Shown in pieces: positions 34,984-45,413 of a stretch of 64,000 nt of DNA. The stretch covers positions 124,001-188,000 of the forward strand of contig NC_019683.1 in assembly GCF_000316605.1 (NCBI RefSeq), read 5' to 3'. This stretch comes from [Leptolyngbya] sp. PCC 7376 (GTDB lineage: Bacteria > Cyanobacteriota > Cyanobacteriia > Cyanobacteriales > MRBY01). Below the pieces are notes generated by a model. The model saw only the letters and a list, made by a program, of their open reading frames with translations. It searched no databases and was not told where the DNA came from. Position numbers and translations under genes: made by a program. The first letter of the stretch is position 1. Every line of letters starts with the position of its first letter.

Positions 34984-36753
34984 ATGTCATCCCCCCTAAA
35001 ACGTTTATTTACCTATAGCGATCGCCATCGCACTCAGATTAATCAAGCGATCGCCTGCTCTGTCCTAAACAAGATTTTTGATCTCGCACCTCCAGCACTG
35101 ATTGGGATGGCAGTAGACACCGTCATCGAAAAAGAAGACTCGTTTGTGGCGCAGTTTGGGGTGACTAGTTTAATCGGGCAACTATTTGTGATTTGTACGA
35201 TTTCACTCATTATTTGGGGGGCTGAATCGGTTTTTGAATATCTCTACCAAAGGTTGTGGCGTAACCTCGCCCAAAAAATGCAGCATGAGTTGCGATTGGA
35301 TGGATACAGCCATTTACAGGATTTAGAGCTGGCTTATTTTGAGGAGCGCAGCACTGGTGAACTTTTAGCGTTATTAAATGACGATATTAATCAGCTTGAA
35401 AGATTTTTGGATGTTGGTGCCAACGAAATTTTGCAGGTGTTGACCACTGTCGTTCTCATTGGTGGTGTATTTATTTACTTCACGCCATCGGTTGCTTGGA
35501 TGGCTTTGGCTCCAATCCCTGTGATTATTTGGGGATCGATTGCGTTCCAGAAAAAATTAGCGCCGCTCTATGGAGATGTCCGCGAAAAAGTCAGTTTGCT
35601 TAGTACCCGCCTATCCAATAATCTCAGTGGCATCACCACCATTAAAAGTTTTACGACAGAGCATTTTGAGCTAGATCGATTGCGGTTTGATAGCCTTGCT
35701 TATCTGAAAAGTAATAATCGGGCGATCGCCTTCAGTGCCGCATTTGTCCCCTTAATTCGCATCGCAATTTTGGCTGGTTTTACGGCAATTCTATTTTTTG
35801 GTGGTTTACAAGTAGAGAATGGAACCCTTGCGGTGGGAACCTACAGCGTTTTGGTGTTTATGACCCAACGACTGCTTTGGCCGTTAACTCGTTTAGGACA
35901 AACCCTAGATCTTTACCAACGGGCCATGGCCTCGACTAAGCGCGTTTTTAATTTGCTCGATACGTCTATTCAAATTCGCTCTGGTGAAAAAGAATTACCA
36001 ACCCATACGGTTAAAGGTGCAATCAATCTCGCTAATGTGCAGTTTGCTTATAAAGATCGTCCAGCTGTACTCGAAAATTTTTCGTTGAGTGTGCCAGCGG
36101 GTCAAACCATTGCTGTTGTTGGGGCGACGGGTTCCGGTAAAAGCACCATTGTGAAATTATTATTGCGTTTCTACGAAATCGAGCAAGGCAAAATTACCCT
36201 TGATGGTCTTGATATCCGCGATATTTACTTGAAAGATTTGCGGAGAGCCATCGGTTTAGTGAGTCAAGATGTTTTCCTCTTTCACGGCACGGTGGCTGAA
36301 AATATTTCCTACGGTAGTGCGGATGTTTCCCTCACCGAGATTATGCAGGCAGCAAAGCAAGCGGAAGCCCATGAATTTATTGAGGCGCTACCAGATAAAT
36401 ATGACACGATTGTTGGGGAACGGGGCCAACGCCTATCTGGTGGTCAACGCCAACGACTGGCGATCGCCCGTGCCATTCTCAAAGATCCACCAATTCTCAT
36501 CCTCGATGAAGCAACTTCTGCAGTGGATAACGAAACCGAAGCTGCCATTGCCCGCTCTCTCGAAAAAATCACCCAGCATCGGACAACTGTGGCGATCGCC
36601 CATCGCTTATCCACGATTCGCCATTCTGACTGCATCTATGTGATGGATCAGGGCAAAATTGTCGAATTTGGCACCCATGAAGAACTACTCGAAAATCGAG
36701 GTATCTACAATAATCTTTGGCAAGTACAAACAGGCGCCAAAATCACTGCCTAA
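34984..36753 (+). CDS. ABC-type exporter, fused permease and ATPase
   Basis: This 589-residue half-transporter has six membrane helices in residues 1-320 (type I exporter fold) and a nucleotide-binding domain: Walker A GATGSGKST near 380, Q-loop LVSQDVF, signature LSGGQRQRLAIARA near 485, Walker B ILILDEAT near 505 and H-loop IAHRLSTI. It should work as a homodimer exporting lipids, peptides or drugs; the substrate cannot be told. It follows the kinase gene closely on the same strand. A hairpin lies at 36806. Confidence 0.9.
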   Translation: MSSPLKRLFTYSDRHRTQINQAIACSVLNKIFDLAPPALIGMAVDTVIEKEDSFVAQFGVTSLIGQLFVICTISLIIWGAESVFEYLYQRLWRNLAQKMQHELRLDGYSHLQDLELAYFEERSTGELLALLNDDINQLERFLDVGANEILQVLTTVVLIGGVFIYFTPSVAWMALAPIPVIIWGSIAFQKKLAPLYGDVREKVSLLSTRLSNNLSGITTIKSFTTEHFELDRLRFDSLAYLKSNNRAIAFSAAFVPLIRIAILAGFTAILFFGGLQVENGTLAVGTYSVLVFMTQRLLWPLTRLGQTLDLYQRAMASTKRVFNLLDTSIQIRSGEKELPTHTVKGAINLANVQFAYKDRPAVLENFSLSVPAGQTIAVVGATGSGKSTIVKLLLRFYEIEQGKITLDGLDIRDIYLKDLRRAIGLVSQDVFLFHGTVAENISYGSADVSLTEIMQAAKQAEAHEFIEALPDKYDTIVGERGQRLSGGQRQRLAIARAILKDPPILILDEATSAVDNETEAAIARSLEKITQHRTTVAIAHRLSTIRHSDCIYVMDQGKIVEFGTHEELLENRGIYNNLWQVQTGAKITA

Positions 36754-36805
36754 AACTCAATCACTCAATTTGATCATTTTCTATTACAGAAAATCCACAT
36801 AAAAC

Positions 36806-36835
36806 TAATCCCCCTTGTTATCTCAAGGGGGATTA
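36806..36835. terminator. Hairpin between convergent genes, probable terminator
   Basis: A perfect 11-bp inverted repeat, TAATCCCCCTT and AAGGGGGATTA, with an 8-base loop lies between the ABC exporter and a convergent gene. It lacks a clean T run, so termination is likely but not certain. Confidence 0.6.
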
Positions 36836-36903
36836 TTGCTGGAAATATTTAATGACGCGACTTTTCTAATAATAAAAATAGAATACGTCTAAATACCTAA
36901 AAC

Positions 36904-37389
36904 CTAAATTGCTAAAGAATTATCAGCTGAACATTGAGCAAGAATAGTACTGGCTAAATCAGTGACAATATCAATCAAATGAAATCCTTCGGGCACGATT
37001 TGAGTTTGGGTTTGTTCTTCGGAATTGGCAATTAAAGCACTATCTGTATAATCCATTTGATAGTCATAGGCGACTTCTTCGTAAGGATCAATCACTGCAA
37101 GGTTTAATTTTCCTTCTGCGACCTCACCAGAAAAGCAAGCATACTCAGAATTGATTTGATAGAAAGCGCCTTGGATATTGTCTCCTTCGCCTTTCTGCAT
37201 CACAATATAGTCGTGACCAATCTGTCCAGCTTCTGGTGTTGTGCCAAAGAGATAGGCATTTATGCTGTCGCCTGCAGGCATTGCTAAAGCCATACTTGGG
37301 GCGATCACGATTAAACCTAAACTTAAAGCAATTTTTGCTGCACTACGAGAAAAAAAACGAGAATTTTTTTGAAATTGTTGCCGAATCAT
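36904..37389 (-). CDS. Exported protein of unknown function
   Basis: The 161-residue protein has a basic N-terminus and a hydrophobic signal segment (IALSLGLIVIAPSMALA, about 20-36, with ALA cleavage). The mature part is acidic, with a block GHDYIVMQKGEGDNIQGAFYQI near 58 and two Cys (ACFSGE near 83; AQCSAD near 154) that could pair in the periplasm. I do not recognise a family. It is a single gene, convergent with the exporter. Confidence 0.6.
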   Translation of the reverse strand: MIRQQFQKNSRFFSRSAAKIALSLGLIVIAPSMALAMPAGDSINAYLFGTTPEAGQIGHDYIVMQKGEGDNIQGAFYQINSEYACFSGEVAEGKLNLAVIDPYEEVAYDYQMDYTDSALIANSEEQTQTQIVPEGFHLIDIVTDLASTILAQCSADNSLAI

Positions 37390-37699
37390 TGTTCCCTTAC
37401 ACCTCTACCATTTAACGCCCATAGAAATAATCGATCACTTTATTGAAATAATTCATTGATGAGTTAAAACAATAAATATTTGACGATATCTATTTCTATT
37501 TCCCTGTCTCGAATGTAACGTAAAAGCAAATGCGAATGGAAGCAAAAGAGCGCCTTTCTTCTCATAAGTTTACGAAGTATTTTCTAAGCAGAAAAAAGAC
37601 GTGAAGTATAAGTTAAACCTTAAGTTTTCGAAGTGCTCGTCACAATGATCGGCGTCACAAGAATGGGCGTTTTGGAACAGGGCAGAGTCGTGATCAAGG
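37390..37699. other. Intergenic region between the exported-protein gene and thioredoxin gene
   Basis: About 310 bp, AT-rich at 37430-37500. It holds the promoter of the exported-protein gene on the minus strand and the end of the thioredoxin transcript. No hairpin or ORF of note is seen. Confidence 0.4.
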
Positions 37700-38898
<1,199 letters not shown>

Positions 38899-38946
38899 AT
38901 ACTTTTTCCAAATGTACTCAGTATTTAAAACAAAACACGAATAATA

Positions 38947-38983
38947 AAAAGCCTCTTTACTTCAATGAAATAAAGAGGCTTTT
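38947..38983. terminator. Terminator between fabG and the sigma factor gene
   Basis: A perfect 13-bp inverted repeat, AAAAGCCTCTTTA (38947-38959) and TAAAGAGGCTTTT (38971-38983), lies between convergent genes and can serve both. Confidence 0.85.
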
Positions 38984-39024
38984 GCATCAGTGTGCCAAAC
39001 AAACTCAAATTTTTAAAATCTCAA

Positions 39025-39792
39025 TTAGGCAGCTTGCGGTTCGAGCAGTTGATTCATTTGCTGCATACCTTTTTTGAGATGACGCGAGACAGTCATTGGA
39101 CTAATGCCAATTAATTTTGCGGCTTCTGTCCTCGGTAATTCTTCTAAACACACAAGTTGAATTGCTTTTTGTGTCCGTTCTTCTAAGTGAGTAAAAACGT
39201 CTTGGAGTTGTAGTTTGATTTCTTCGCGTTGTTGTTGCTCTAGATTGTGAGTATCGGGTAATGTTTCGCCGAGGGTAACTGTGTCGTCTGCACTGCTACC
39301 AAAGCTCACATCAAGGCTAATTAAAAGACGGTTTTTCCAAGCTAACTGGCAATCTTGCCAATCTTTTGTGCTGACACCAAGTGCTTCTGCTAGCTCGTAA
39401 TCGTAAGGCGATCGCCCAAGTTGAGTGCGGAGCTTACGGCGTAACTTTTGACCTTTAGAATGTAGCTCCTGCCAAACCCGAGGAATTTTAATCACACTGC
39501 CGCGGTCACGAAGATAATGTAAGATTTCGCCTCGAATATAGGGCATCGCAAAAGAACTGAAGGCGACTCCTCGTTCTGGATTAAAGCGTTCCACTGCCCG
39601 AATCAGACCGAATGATGCGACCTGTTCTAGGTCTTCGTAAGTTTCTGCGCAGGTGCGACTCATTTGATAAGCCACCTTACGAACAAGCCCTAGATTTGAT
39701 TTCACCAGACGATTGCGGAGGCAAACCGTTGGCTGTTGCGCATAACGCTTAAATAAAGCTAGATCTTCAGAAAACTGGGAGCGTCGATTCAT
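39025..39792 (-). CDS. sigF: RNA polymerase sigma factor, group 3 SigF type
   Basis: The 255-residue protein has sigma-70 regions in order: region 2 (NLGLVRKVAYQMSRTCAETY, then EDLEQVASFGLIRAVERFNP with SSFAMPYIRGEILHYLRDRG, about 34-97), region 3 (RSPYDYELAEALGVS near 126) and region 4 with helix-turn-helix (RTEAAKLIGISPMTVSRHLKK near 219). It lacks region 1, as in group 3 sigma factors of the SigB/F/G class. In Synechocystis SigF controls type IV pilus genes and motility; the same role here is inferred. It is a single gene. Confidence 0.82.
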   Translation of the reverse strand: MNRRSQFSEDLALFKRYAQQPTVCLRNRLVKSNLGLVRKVAYQMSRTCAETYEDLEQVASFGLIRAVERFNPERGVAFSSFAMPYIRGEILHYLRDRGSVIKIPRVWQELHSKGQKLRRKLRTQLGRSPYDYELAEALGVSTKDWQDCQLAWKNRLLISLDVSFGSSADDTVTLGETLPDTHNLEQQQREEIKLQLQDVFTHLEERTQKAIQLVCLEELPRTEAAKLIGISPMTVSRHLKKGMQQMNQLLEPQAA

Positions 39793-40120
39793 AAGTCAGG
39801 TCGGTACAAACCGCAGTAAATGTAGACTTTACGAGATGCACATCAAAAGTTTATGCTTCCTTCATTTTCAGCGCTTCTACTGACTCGCACAATTGTTTAT
39901 TCACGGAACTTTGCTCACTTTCGGATATGCGTAGTGGTAGCAAATCCCCTGAATATTTTGATGTTTTTGGTTTCAAATCAAACAAATGAAACCTACGTAC
40001 CCTGACATTTACACTGAAAAAATCACTGAAATCAATTAGAGCAGAAAATGAAGACTAGTGGCAGTCTCGACGAGATCAATCCAATAAAAGTTCATGGCGA
40101 TCGCCCTAAAATCTTTCTGA
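39793..40120. other. Intergenic region between the sigma factor gene and the ars operon end
   Basis: About 330 bp. It holds the upstream region of the sigma factor gene and the downstream end of the arsM-arsS-doxX transcript. No hairpin with a T run or ORF with a ribosome-binding site is recognised. Confidence 0.4.
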
Positions 40121-40528
40121 CTAGCGCTCAATAGACCATTGTGTGTCGAAATCTTTTAGGTAATAAAGCGCAAAGCAAGCCGCTAACATTGGCCAAGCTG
40201 TGAAGAATAAAAGGTTTGGCCCATCAGCATAGGGCGTGAGGTAAATCTTAAAACTAGAAAATGTTGAGATAGCATGCATAAACAGCACGAGAAGATAACT
40301 GATTTTCTTCTGAAATCCCGCGACAAAAGCCAAGATAATCAGTAATTGAACCGCACCGATTATATAAACAGGAGTATTCCCTAAACCACCAATAAAATAA
40401 AATTTCTCAAAAACCGCTGCACCATGTTCTGGACGAAAGAATTTGTCTAATGTCCACATCAATAGAACGAGAAAAACACTGATGCGAAGGAAAAAGAGAG
40501 CTAATGGTAAACGCTTTTCTAAAGTCAT
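40121..40528 (-). CDS. DoxX-like membrane protein at the end of the arsenosugar operon
   Basis: The 135-residue protein has four hydrophobic helices (about 10-28, 48-70, 75-97 and 105-125) and the pattern FLRISVFLVLLMWTLDKF near 13 of DoxX-like proteins. Its start is 30 bp after arsS ends, on the same strand, so it is very probably part of the arsM-arsS operon. DoxX relatives are linked to quinone-coupled redox or to sulfur and arsenic metabolism in other bacteria. The role in arsenosugar formation is not known. Confidence 0.65.
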   Translation of the reverse strand: MTLEKRLPLALFFLRISVFLVLLMWTLDKFFRPEHGAAVFEKFYFIGGLGNTPVYIIGAVQLLIILAFVAGFQKKISYLLVLFMHAISTFSSFKIYLTPYADGPNLLFFTAWPMLAACFALYYLKDFDTQWSIER

Positions 40529-40558
40529 GGTTTTAGTAGGATTAGGGAAAGTTTAGGA

Positions 40559-41557
40559 TTAAACAAGTGCGCCACCACAGCTAGAGCCGCTGCCCGCTGT
40601 ACAGCCGTAGCAGTAAGGTTTTGTTGCAACGAGGTCGATGAGATCTAATGTGTTCGCTGCAAGTAATTTGCTGACAGTGAGGCGATCGCCAGATTTGGTG
40701 CGGGCGGGTAGATTTTCCATCTGATTAAAATCACAATCGAAAATATTGCCGAGATAGTCGATGGAGAGTTGGTTTCGACACATCAAATTAGTAACGGTAG
40801 ACTCATTATGGTGCGTTTCTAAAAATCTCAGATAGGGCAAATATAAGTCTTTTGTTTCTAAATAATTTCTTACTCGTCCAATGGGCAAATTGGTGATGGT
40901 GAATAAATGGTTGAATTTAATATCAAAGTGCTCAGCGAGATATTTTTTGTAGTCTTTTTCTAGGGCAACTTGATCGGGTGTTAAAGAAAAATCAGCATTG
41001 CGAGGAACCGGTGGATTATAGACGAGATCTAAATTTAGATTTGGATCAGTACCATAGCCTAAGGCATTAAGTTTTTGGATCGCGGTGATGGAGTCTTGGT
41101 AAACGCCTGCCCCCCGTTGTTTATCGACATTATCTTCGAGGTAACAAGGTAAAGACGCTACCACTCGTACTTTGTGCTCCGCAAAATACTCGGGTAAATC
41201 CTCGTAGCCTTCAACAAAAAAAATGGTTAGGTTTGAGCGGACAATTACTTCCTTTCCGTAGGCGATCGCCGTGGCGACAAGCTCCCGAAAACCATAGTTC
41301 ATCTCCGGTGCGCCACCCGTTAAATCCACTGTTTTTATCTGAGGAAAACGCCGCAACAGTTCGAGCAACTGATCACAAATTTCTGGAGACAATTCCTCTG
41401 TTCGTTTGGGGCCAGCCTCTACATGGCAATGGATACAGGCGAGATTGCACTTTTTGCCGAGGTTGATCTGGAGGGTTGTGATCGGTTGCTTTGTGAGGGG
41501 CTGAGAAATCTTGTTTTCGAAGGGAGTGACAGTGGTTTTTGTCGGAGTCTGAACCAT
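40559..41557 (-). CDS. arsS: Arsenosugar biosynthesis radical SAM protein ArsS-like
   Basis: This 332-residue radical SAM enzyme has the cluster motif CNLACIHC (Cys37, Cys41, Cys44), a VDLTGGAPEMNYGFRELV block near 85 and a C-terminal Cys-rich motif (YCYGCTAGSGSSCGG) likely to bind a second cluster. This is the layout of ArsS, which adds the 5'-deoxyadenosyl group to dimethylarsinous acid to give the arsenosugar precursor. It follows arsM by ~100 bp in the same direction, the order found in other cyanobacteria. Older annotation names it a selenobiotic or SAM-domain protein. Confidence 0.85.
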   Translation of the reverse strand: MVQTPTKTTVTPFENKISQPLTKQPITTLQINLGKKCNLACIHCHVEAGPKRTEELSPEICDQLLELLRRFPQIKTVDLTGGAPEMNYGFRELVATAIAYGKEVIVRSNLTIFFVEGYEDLPEYFAEHKVRVVASLPCYLEDNVDKQRGAGVYQDSITAIQKLNALGYGTDPNLNLDLVYNPPVPRNADFSLTPDQVALEKDYKKYLAEHFDIKFNHLFTITNLPIGRVRNYLETKDLYLPYLRFLETHHNESTVTNLMCRNQLSIDYLGNIFDCDFNQMENLPARTKSGDRLTVSKLLAANTLDLIDLVATKPYCYGCTAGSGSSCGGALV

Positions 41558-41659
41558 GGCGATCGCCTAATTTTTAAAAGGTGGTGAATAAAAAAGGGGC
41601 ATTGTTGAGTGACCCTTTTAGAAGTTTTAGTAGATGATTTTTCGTATTCTATATGGCCT

Positions 41660-42847
41660 TTAACAACAGCTATCAGTCGAACAAGAAGCCGCTCCATCCG
41701 CTAAATCAGTCACGTTATAATCCTGACCCTTGCTTTCTTTCGGGTGACGGCGAGCATCCACACGACAATTGAAAGTAGCTGCATTTTCTAGCTCAATATT
41801 GTCGTAGGGCAATACCGAAATAAATTGACCCGCATAAGGGCTATTTTCGTTGGTCAATAAATTAAAAGTTTTGTCGCAAACCGCCATTCTTTCGCCGCGA
41901 TAATAGGTGTGGCCATCGTCATCTTTAATCTCTTTCCAAGGGCCTTTATAAATCACCGCTTGATTTCGTTCTAGGCAAACACCCTCTTTTCCTTTGTAGG
42001 CACGCACTGTCATAGAGCGAAATTCGATGCCATCAATCGTTTGCCAAGGCTCTTTCTCAAAACTGAGAATTTCAATGCCATGGAAACCCGCATCCGCAAA
42101 CATTTCAAGGAATTCTGACTCTAAAAATGCTCCAGAAATACAACCACTCCACAACTCTGGATCATTCATGATCTTGGCAGTGGGCACTTCGTCGCAAACA
42201 ATGTCAGAAATGACCGCTCGGCCACCTTTTTTGAGTACGCGGTAAATTTCTTGAAATAGCTGTTTTTTATCACTCGGTTTGACGAGATTAAGCACACAAT
42301 TGGAGATCACGAGATCCACGCTATCGTCAGCAATGAGAGGCGTTTTTTCGCGTAACCGTTCGGCTTCAGCTTCGTAATTTGCTAACTGCTCGACAGACGT
42401 GATGGGATTCTCTGTGAACCATGTCTGCAATGCGTCTAGAGGTAATTTGAGATCTTGGATTTTACCTTTAACAAACTCTGTATTGGTAAAGCCAATTTTT
42501 CCACCAATATCCTGCTGATATTTGCGGGCGAGGGTGAGCATCACATCGTTAAAGTCAACCCCGATAACTTTACCTGTGGCGCCAACTTTCTGGGCAACCA
42601 TATAGCAATTTTTGCCTGCACCAGAGCCTAAATCAACGACCACATCACCTACTTCGGCATAACGAGTGGGGTCGCCACAACCATAGTCCTTCGTTAAAAT
42701 TTCGTCGGGAATAACGTCGAGGTACTGGACATCTTGATAATCGGTAGGACAGCAGAGGCTGGGTTCATGTTCTTGGGCACCTGCTTGGTAACGGCTGAGA
42801 ACTTCATTCTCGATATCGTAGGTGGGGGTTGTGCTCTGATCTAGCAT
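41660..42847 (-). CDS. arsM: Arsenite S-adenosylmethionine methyltransferase ArsM-like
   Basis: The ATG at 42847 (MLDQSTTPTYDIENEVLSRY) gives 395 residues, preferred over 429 by family pattern. SAM-binding motifs are VVDLGSGAGKNCYMV near 90 and VIGVDFNDVM. Cys residues lie where ArsM binds arsenite: near SLCCPTDYQ (about 47-48), SNCVLNLV and GCISGAFLE. A ~100-residue C-terminal addition with PYDNIELENAATFNCRVDAR ends CSTDSCC, a Cys-rich tail likely to bind metal or arsenic. The enzyme methylates As(III) to mono- and dimethyl forms, the first step of the arsenosugar path with arsS next to it. Confidence 0.85.
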   Translation of the reverse strand: MLDQSTTPTYDIENEVLSRYQAGAQEHEPSLCCPTDYQDVQYLDVIPDEILTKDYGCGDPTRYAEVGDVVVDLGSGAGKNCYMVAQKVGATGKVIGVDFNDVMLTLARKYQQDIGGKIGFTNTEFVKGKIQDLKLPLDALQTWFTENPITSVEQLANYEAEAERLREKTPLIADDSVDLVISNCVLNLVKPSDKKQLFQEIYRVLKKGGRAVISDIVCDEVPTAKIMNDPELWSGCISGAFLESEFLEMFADAGFHGIEILSFEKEPWQTIDGIEFRSMTVRAYKGKEGVCLERNQAVIYKGPWKEIKDDDGHTYYRGERMAVCDKTFNLLTNENSPYAGQFISVLPYDNIELENAATFNCRVDARRHPKESKGQDYNVTDLADGAASCSTDSCC

Positions 42848-43285
42848 AGATTTCGTCGCTATCTCTTCGATCTCTAATTTGGTTTGAAACGTGTTGATCA
42901 TCTTAAGGGCGATCGCTGAGATTCTGCTGAGATTCTGAACAAAATTCAAGGCTTTTTAGTGAATAATCTTGAAGCCAGCCCATCTAAACTATGTGGAAGA
43001 TTTGCTCATGGCTGATTCGATATGTTTGATTGGCTGGTTGAGTTAGAGCAACGATGAAAAGCGTTTAAGCTTGAGGATCATGAATCCTTTCGTTTGGCTG
43101 AAATTGATGCAATAGAGGCAATCGCCCTGAGAGAAAGCATGATTGAGCAGAGGGTGAAAATGCCCTCTTATCATGATGTCGATTGGTCTGAGTGGCGATC
43201 GCCATAACGGCTCTATTTATAAAGAAGTGATGGGACAAACCGGACATCCTTTTACAATGAAGAATGGAAATTTTGTATTATCACC
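42848..43285. other. Intergenic region between arsM and ribD with a possible broken short ORF
   Basis: About 440 bp. A plus-strand frame at 43022-43207 begins MFDWLVELEQR and, past one TGA at 43055-43057, goes on with AFKLEDHESFRLAEIDAIEA and ends in SYHDVDWSEWRSP. It reads like a small protein with a nonsense codon, but its family is unknown, so I list it only as possible. The rest must carry the arsM and ribD promoters; no ArsR-type operator was recognised. Confidence 0.35.
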
Positions 43286-44404
43286 ATGACCTCAAATCCT
43301 GTTGAAGTTGGAACTGCCTTTGACCGTAAGATGATGCGGCGATGTATTGAGTTGGCACAGAAAGCAGCAGGTCGCACAGCTCCAAATCCTATGGTTGGTG
43401 CAGTTGTCGTCAAAGATGGTGAAATTATTGGCGAGGGTTTCCATCCAGGAGCCGGAAAGCCCCACGCAGAAGTTTTTGCCCTCAGAGAAGCAGGGGATGC
43501 CGCAAAAGGGGCGACGATTTATGTCAGTCTGGAGCCTTGCAACCATTATGGTCGGACACCTCCCTGTAGTTTGGCAGTGGTGAAGGCCGGATTGGCGAAA
43601 GTGGTTGTGGGTATGGTTGATCCCGATCCACGGGTGTCAGGTGGTGGCATCAAAACAATTCAGGATGCCGGGATTGAAACCCTTGTCGGTGTGGAGGAAG
43701 TGGCTTGTCAGCAGCTTAATGAAGGGTTTATTCACCGGATTTTACAGAAGCAACCCTTGGGCATTCTGAAATATGCGATGACTTTAGACGGCAAAATTGC
43801 GACAACAACAGGCCACAGTGCTTGGATTACCCACCAAGAAACTCGTAATCGAGTGTATGAATTGCGGTCGGTGTGTGATGCGGTTATTGTCGGTGGTAAT
43901 ACTGTGCGGCTGGATAATCCTCACCTAACGACTCACGACACCACAGACCATAATCCCCTCCGGGTGATAGTGAGTCAGACGTTAGATTTCCCGAAAGATC
44001 GTCATCTCTGGGATGTGGCGATCGCCCCGACGGTTGTCATTACGAAGCCTGAAATTAATCCCGAGATGCAAAGCTTCCTCAAAGAACAAGGTGTCGAAAT
44101 TGCCCATCTCGACCTTGTCTCTCCAAAAACAGTGATGCAATATCTCTATGAACGCGGTTGTTTGCAAGTGCTTTGGGAATGTGGTGGCACGCTCTCTGCC
44201 CAGGCGATCGCCGAAGGTACAGTCCAAAAAGTAATGGCCTTTATTGCCCCGAAAATTATTGGCGGTAAATCTGCACCGACTCCGGTGGGTGATTTAGGGC
44301 TAACGCTGATGGATGAGGCACTGGTTCTTGAACAAATGCAATTACAACAGTTGGGGGAAGATTTTCTTCTCGAAGGCCGATTAGTGCAAGAAAAATCCGA
44401 TTAA
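43286..44404 (+). CDS. ribD: Bifunctional diaminohydroxyphosphoribosylaminopyrimidine deaminase / 5-amino-6-(5-phosphoribosylamino)uracil reductase
   Basis: The 372-residue protein joins an N-terminal zinc deaminase (His60-Ala-Glu62, Cys85 and Cys94 in SLEPCNHYGRTPPC) to a C-terminal reductase (KYAMTLDGKIATTTGHSAWI near 155; VIVGGNTVRLDNP near 200). It performs the second and third steps of riboflavin synthesis. Both halves look complete with the expected length. It is a single gene, with no rib neighbours in the window. Confidence 0.94.
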   Translation: MTSNPVEVGTAFDRKMMRRCIELAQKAAGRTAPNPMVGAVVVKDGEIIGEGFHPGAGKPHAEVFALREAGDAAKGATIYVSLEPCNHYGRTPPCSLAVVKAGLAKVVVGMVDPDPRVSGGGIKTIQDAGIETLVGVEEVACQQLNEGFIHRILQKQPLGILKYAMTLDGKIATTTGHSAWITHQETRNRVYELRSVCDAVIVGGNTVRLDNPHLTTHDTTDHNPLRVIVSQTLDFPKDRHLWDVAIAPTVVITKPEINPEMQSFLKEQGVEIAHLDLVSPKTVMQYLYERGCLQVLWECGGTLSAQAIAEGTVQKVMAFIAPKIIGGKSAPTPVGDLGLTLMDEALVLEQMQLQQLGEDFLLEGRLVQEKSD

Positions 44405-44841
44405 AGGTGCAAATTTTGGCAAAAGTAATGCCAACTGAGCTTTTTAATACTTTTTGCGCTTGACAGCCAAATTAGACTTTTCTGAGCTAGTTTAATCGTC
44501 TATTTTCCGCTTCTGGGTGGCGTTTATAGTCTCAGCTGCTTTTTTGCTTCAGTATTTTGTTTGATAAATTTCTGTGATCTGGGGAACTATATCAGCAGAA
44601 ATACGGACTAAGATTGGTAGTAAACGATTTTTCTCTCGGTATTTTTGTCAAATAGCGTGATTCCGATCACACTTTTGGGACGATTTTTGTCTCAATTCCA
44701 CGTAATTTCCGTGGGGTGATCGCCTGATAAGATTCACAGAAAATCTAACTACAGGCTCACACGAATCACGACATTCTTAGAAGATACTGAATATAACAAA
44801 AGATTTTGGCAATACTCTCTTCTTTCTCCTGGAGATCTACC
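44405..44841. other. Intergenic region between ribD and the peptidoglycan-binding gene
   Basis: About 440 bp without a gene. A region rich in T around 44515-44570 and 44630-44690 and a GAGAT-type ribosome-binding site before the next start are all that is seen. No hairpin terminator of clear quality, operator or RNA is recognised. Confidence 0.4.
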
Positions 44842-45123
44842 ATGACTGCCTTTTCAGAGACTTTCGTAAAATTACCAGAACGCTCAATAAAACTTAGGGC
44901 CTCGGGCGAGCTGGAACTCGGGGATTTTGGCTTCTCAGTACAAAAATTACAAGAACATTTAATTCGTTTGGGATTTTATGACGGCCCCATTGATGGTTAT
45001 CTCAGCCCCGAAACAGCTGTATCTCTCCGCCAAGCTCAAGCGTATCTAAGGCTTCAGGTGACGGGTTGCTGCGATGCTATGACATGGCAAACGCTTCGCC
45101 AAATCGGTCTAAAAAGGGCATAG
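44842..45123 (+). CDS. Peptidoglycan-binding domain protein
   Basis: The ATG at 44842, with CTGGAGAT ahead, gives 93 residues. From residue ~27 it has a PG_binding_1-type repeat: GDFGFSVQKLQEHLIRLGFY, DGPIDGYLSPETAVSLRQAQ and a closing TWQTLRQIG. Such domains bind cell wall or mediate interactions. There is no signal peptide, which is odd for a wall-binding protein, unless it acts in the cytoplasm or has non-classical export. Cys pair TGCCDAM near 75. It is a single gene. Confidence 0.75.
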   Translation: MTAFSETFVKLPERSIKLRASGELELGDFGFSVQKLQEHLIRLGFYDGPIDGYLSPETAVSLRQAQAYLRLQVTGCCDAMTWQTLRQIGLKRA

Positions 45124-45413
45124 TGGCGCTAGGTTTCTAGAAAAAAGTTTGAATTTCGTTCAAGATTGTTTTGGTGAAGTCGTCAGTCAGGGTGTGGCGA
45201 TCACCTGATCTTAGGACTGAGATTTATAGGGATTTGAAGATGAGAAAATAATGTCGTTGCTTTAAGGACTACAACATTTCCCAACAAAAGTGACTGCAAC
45301 GGTCACGTCATAAATTTTCAGAGAGAGAATAAAGGTAAAGAACAGCGTCTACCACTGTCCTCCACCTATACAGCAATTAACAGGCTCTATCATCGGTAAC
45401 CTGAGGAGATATT

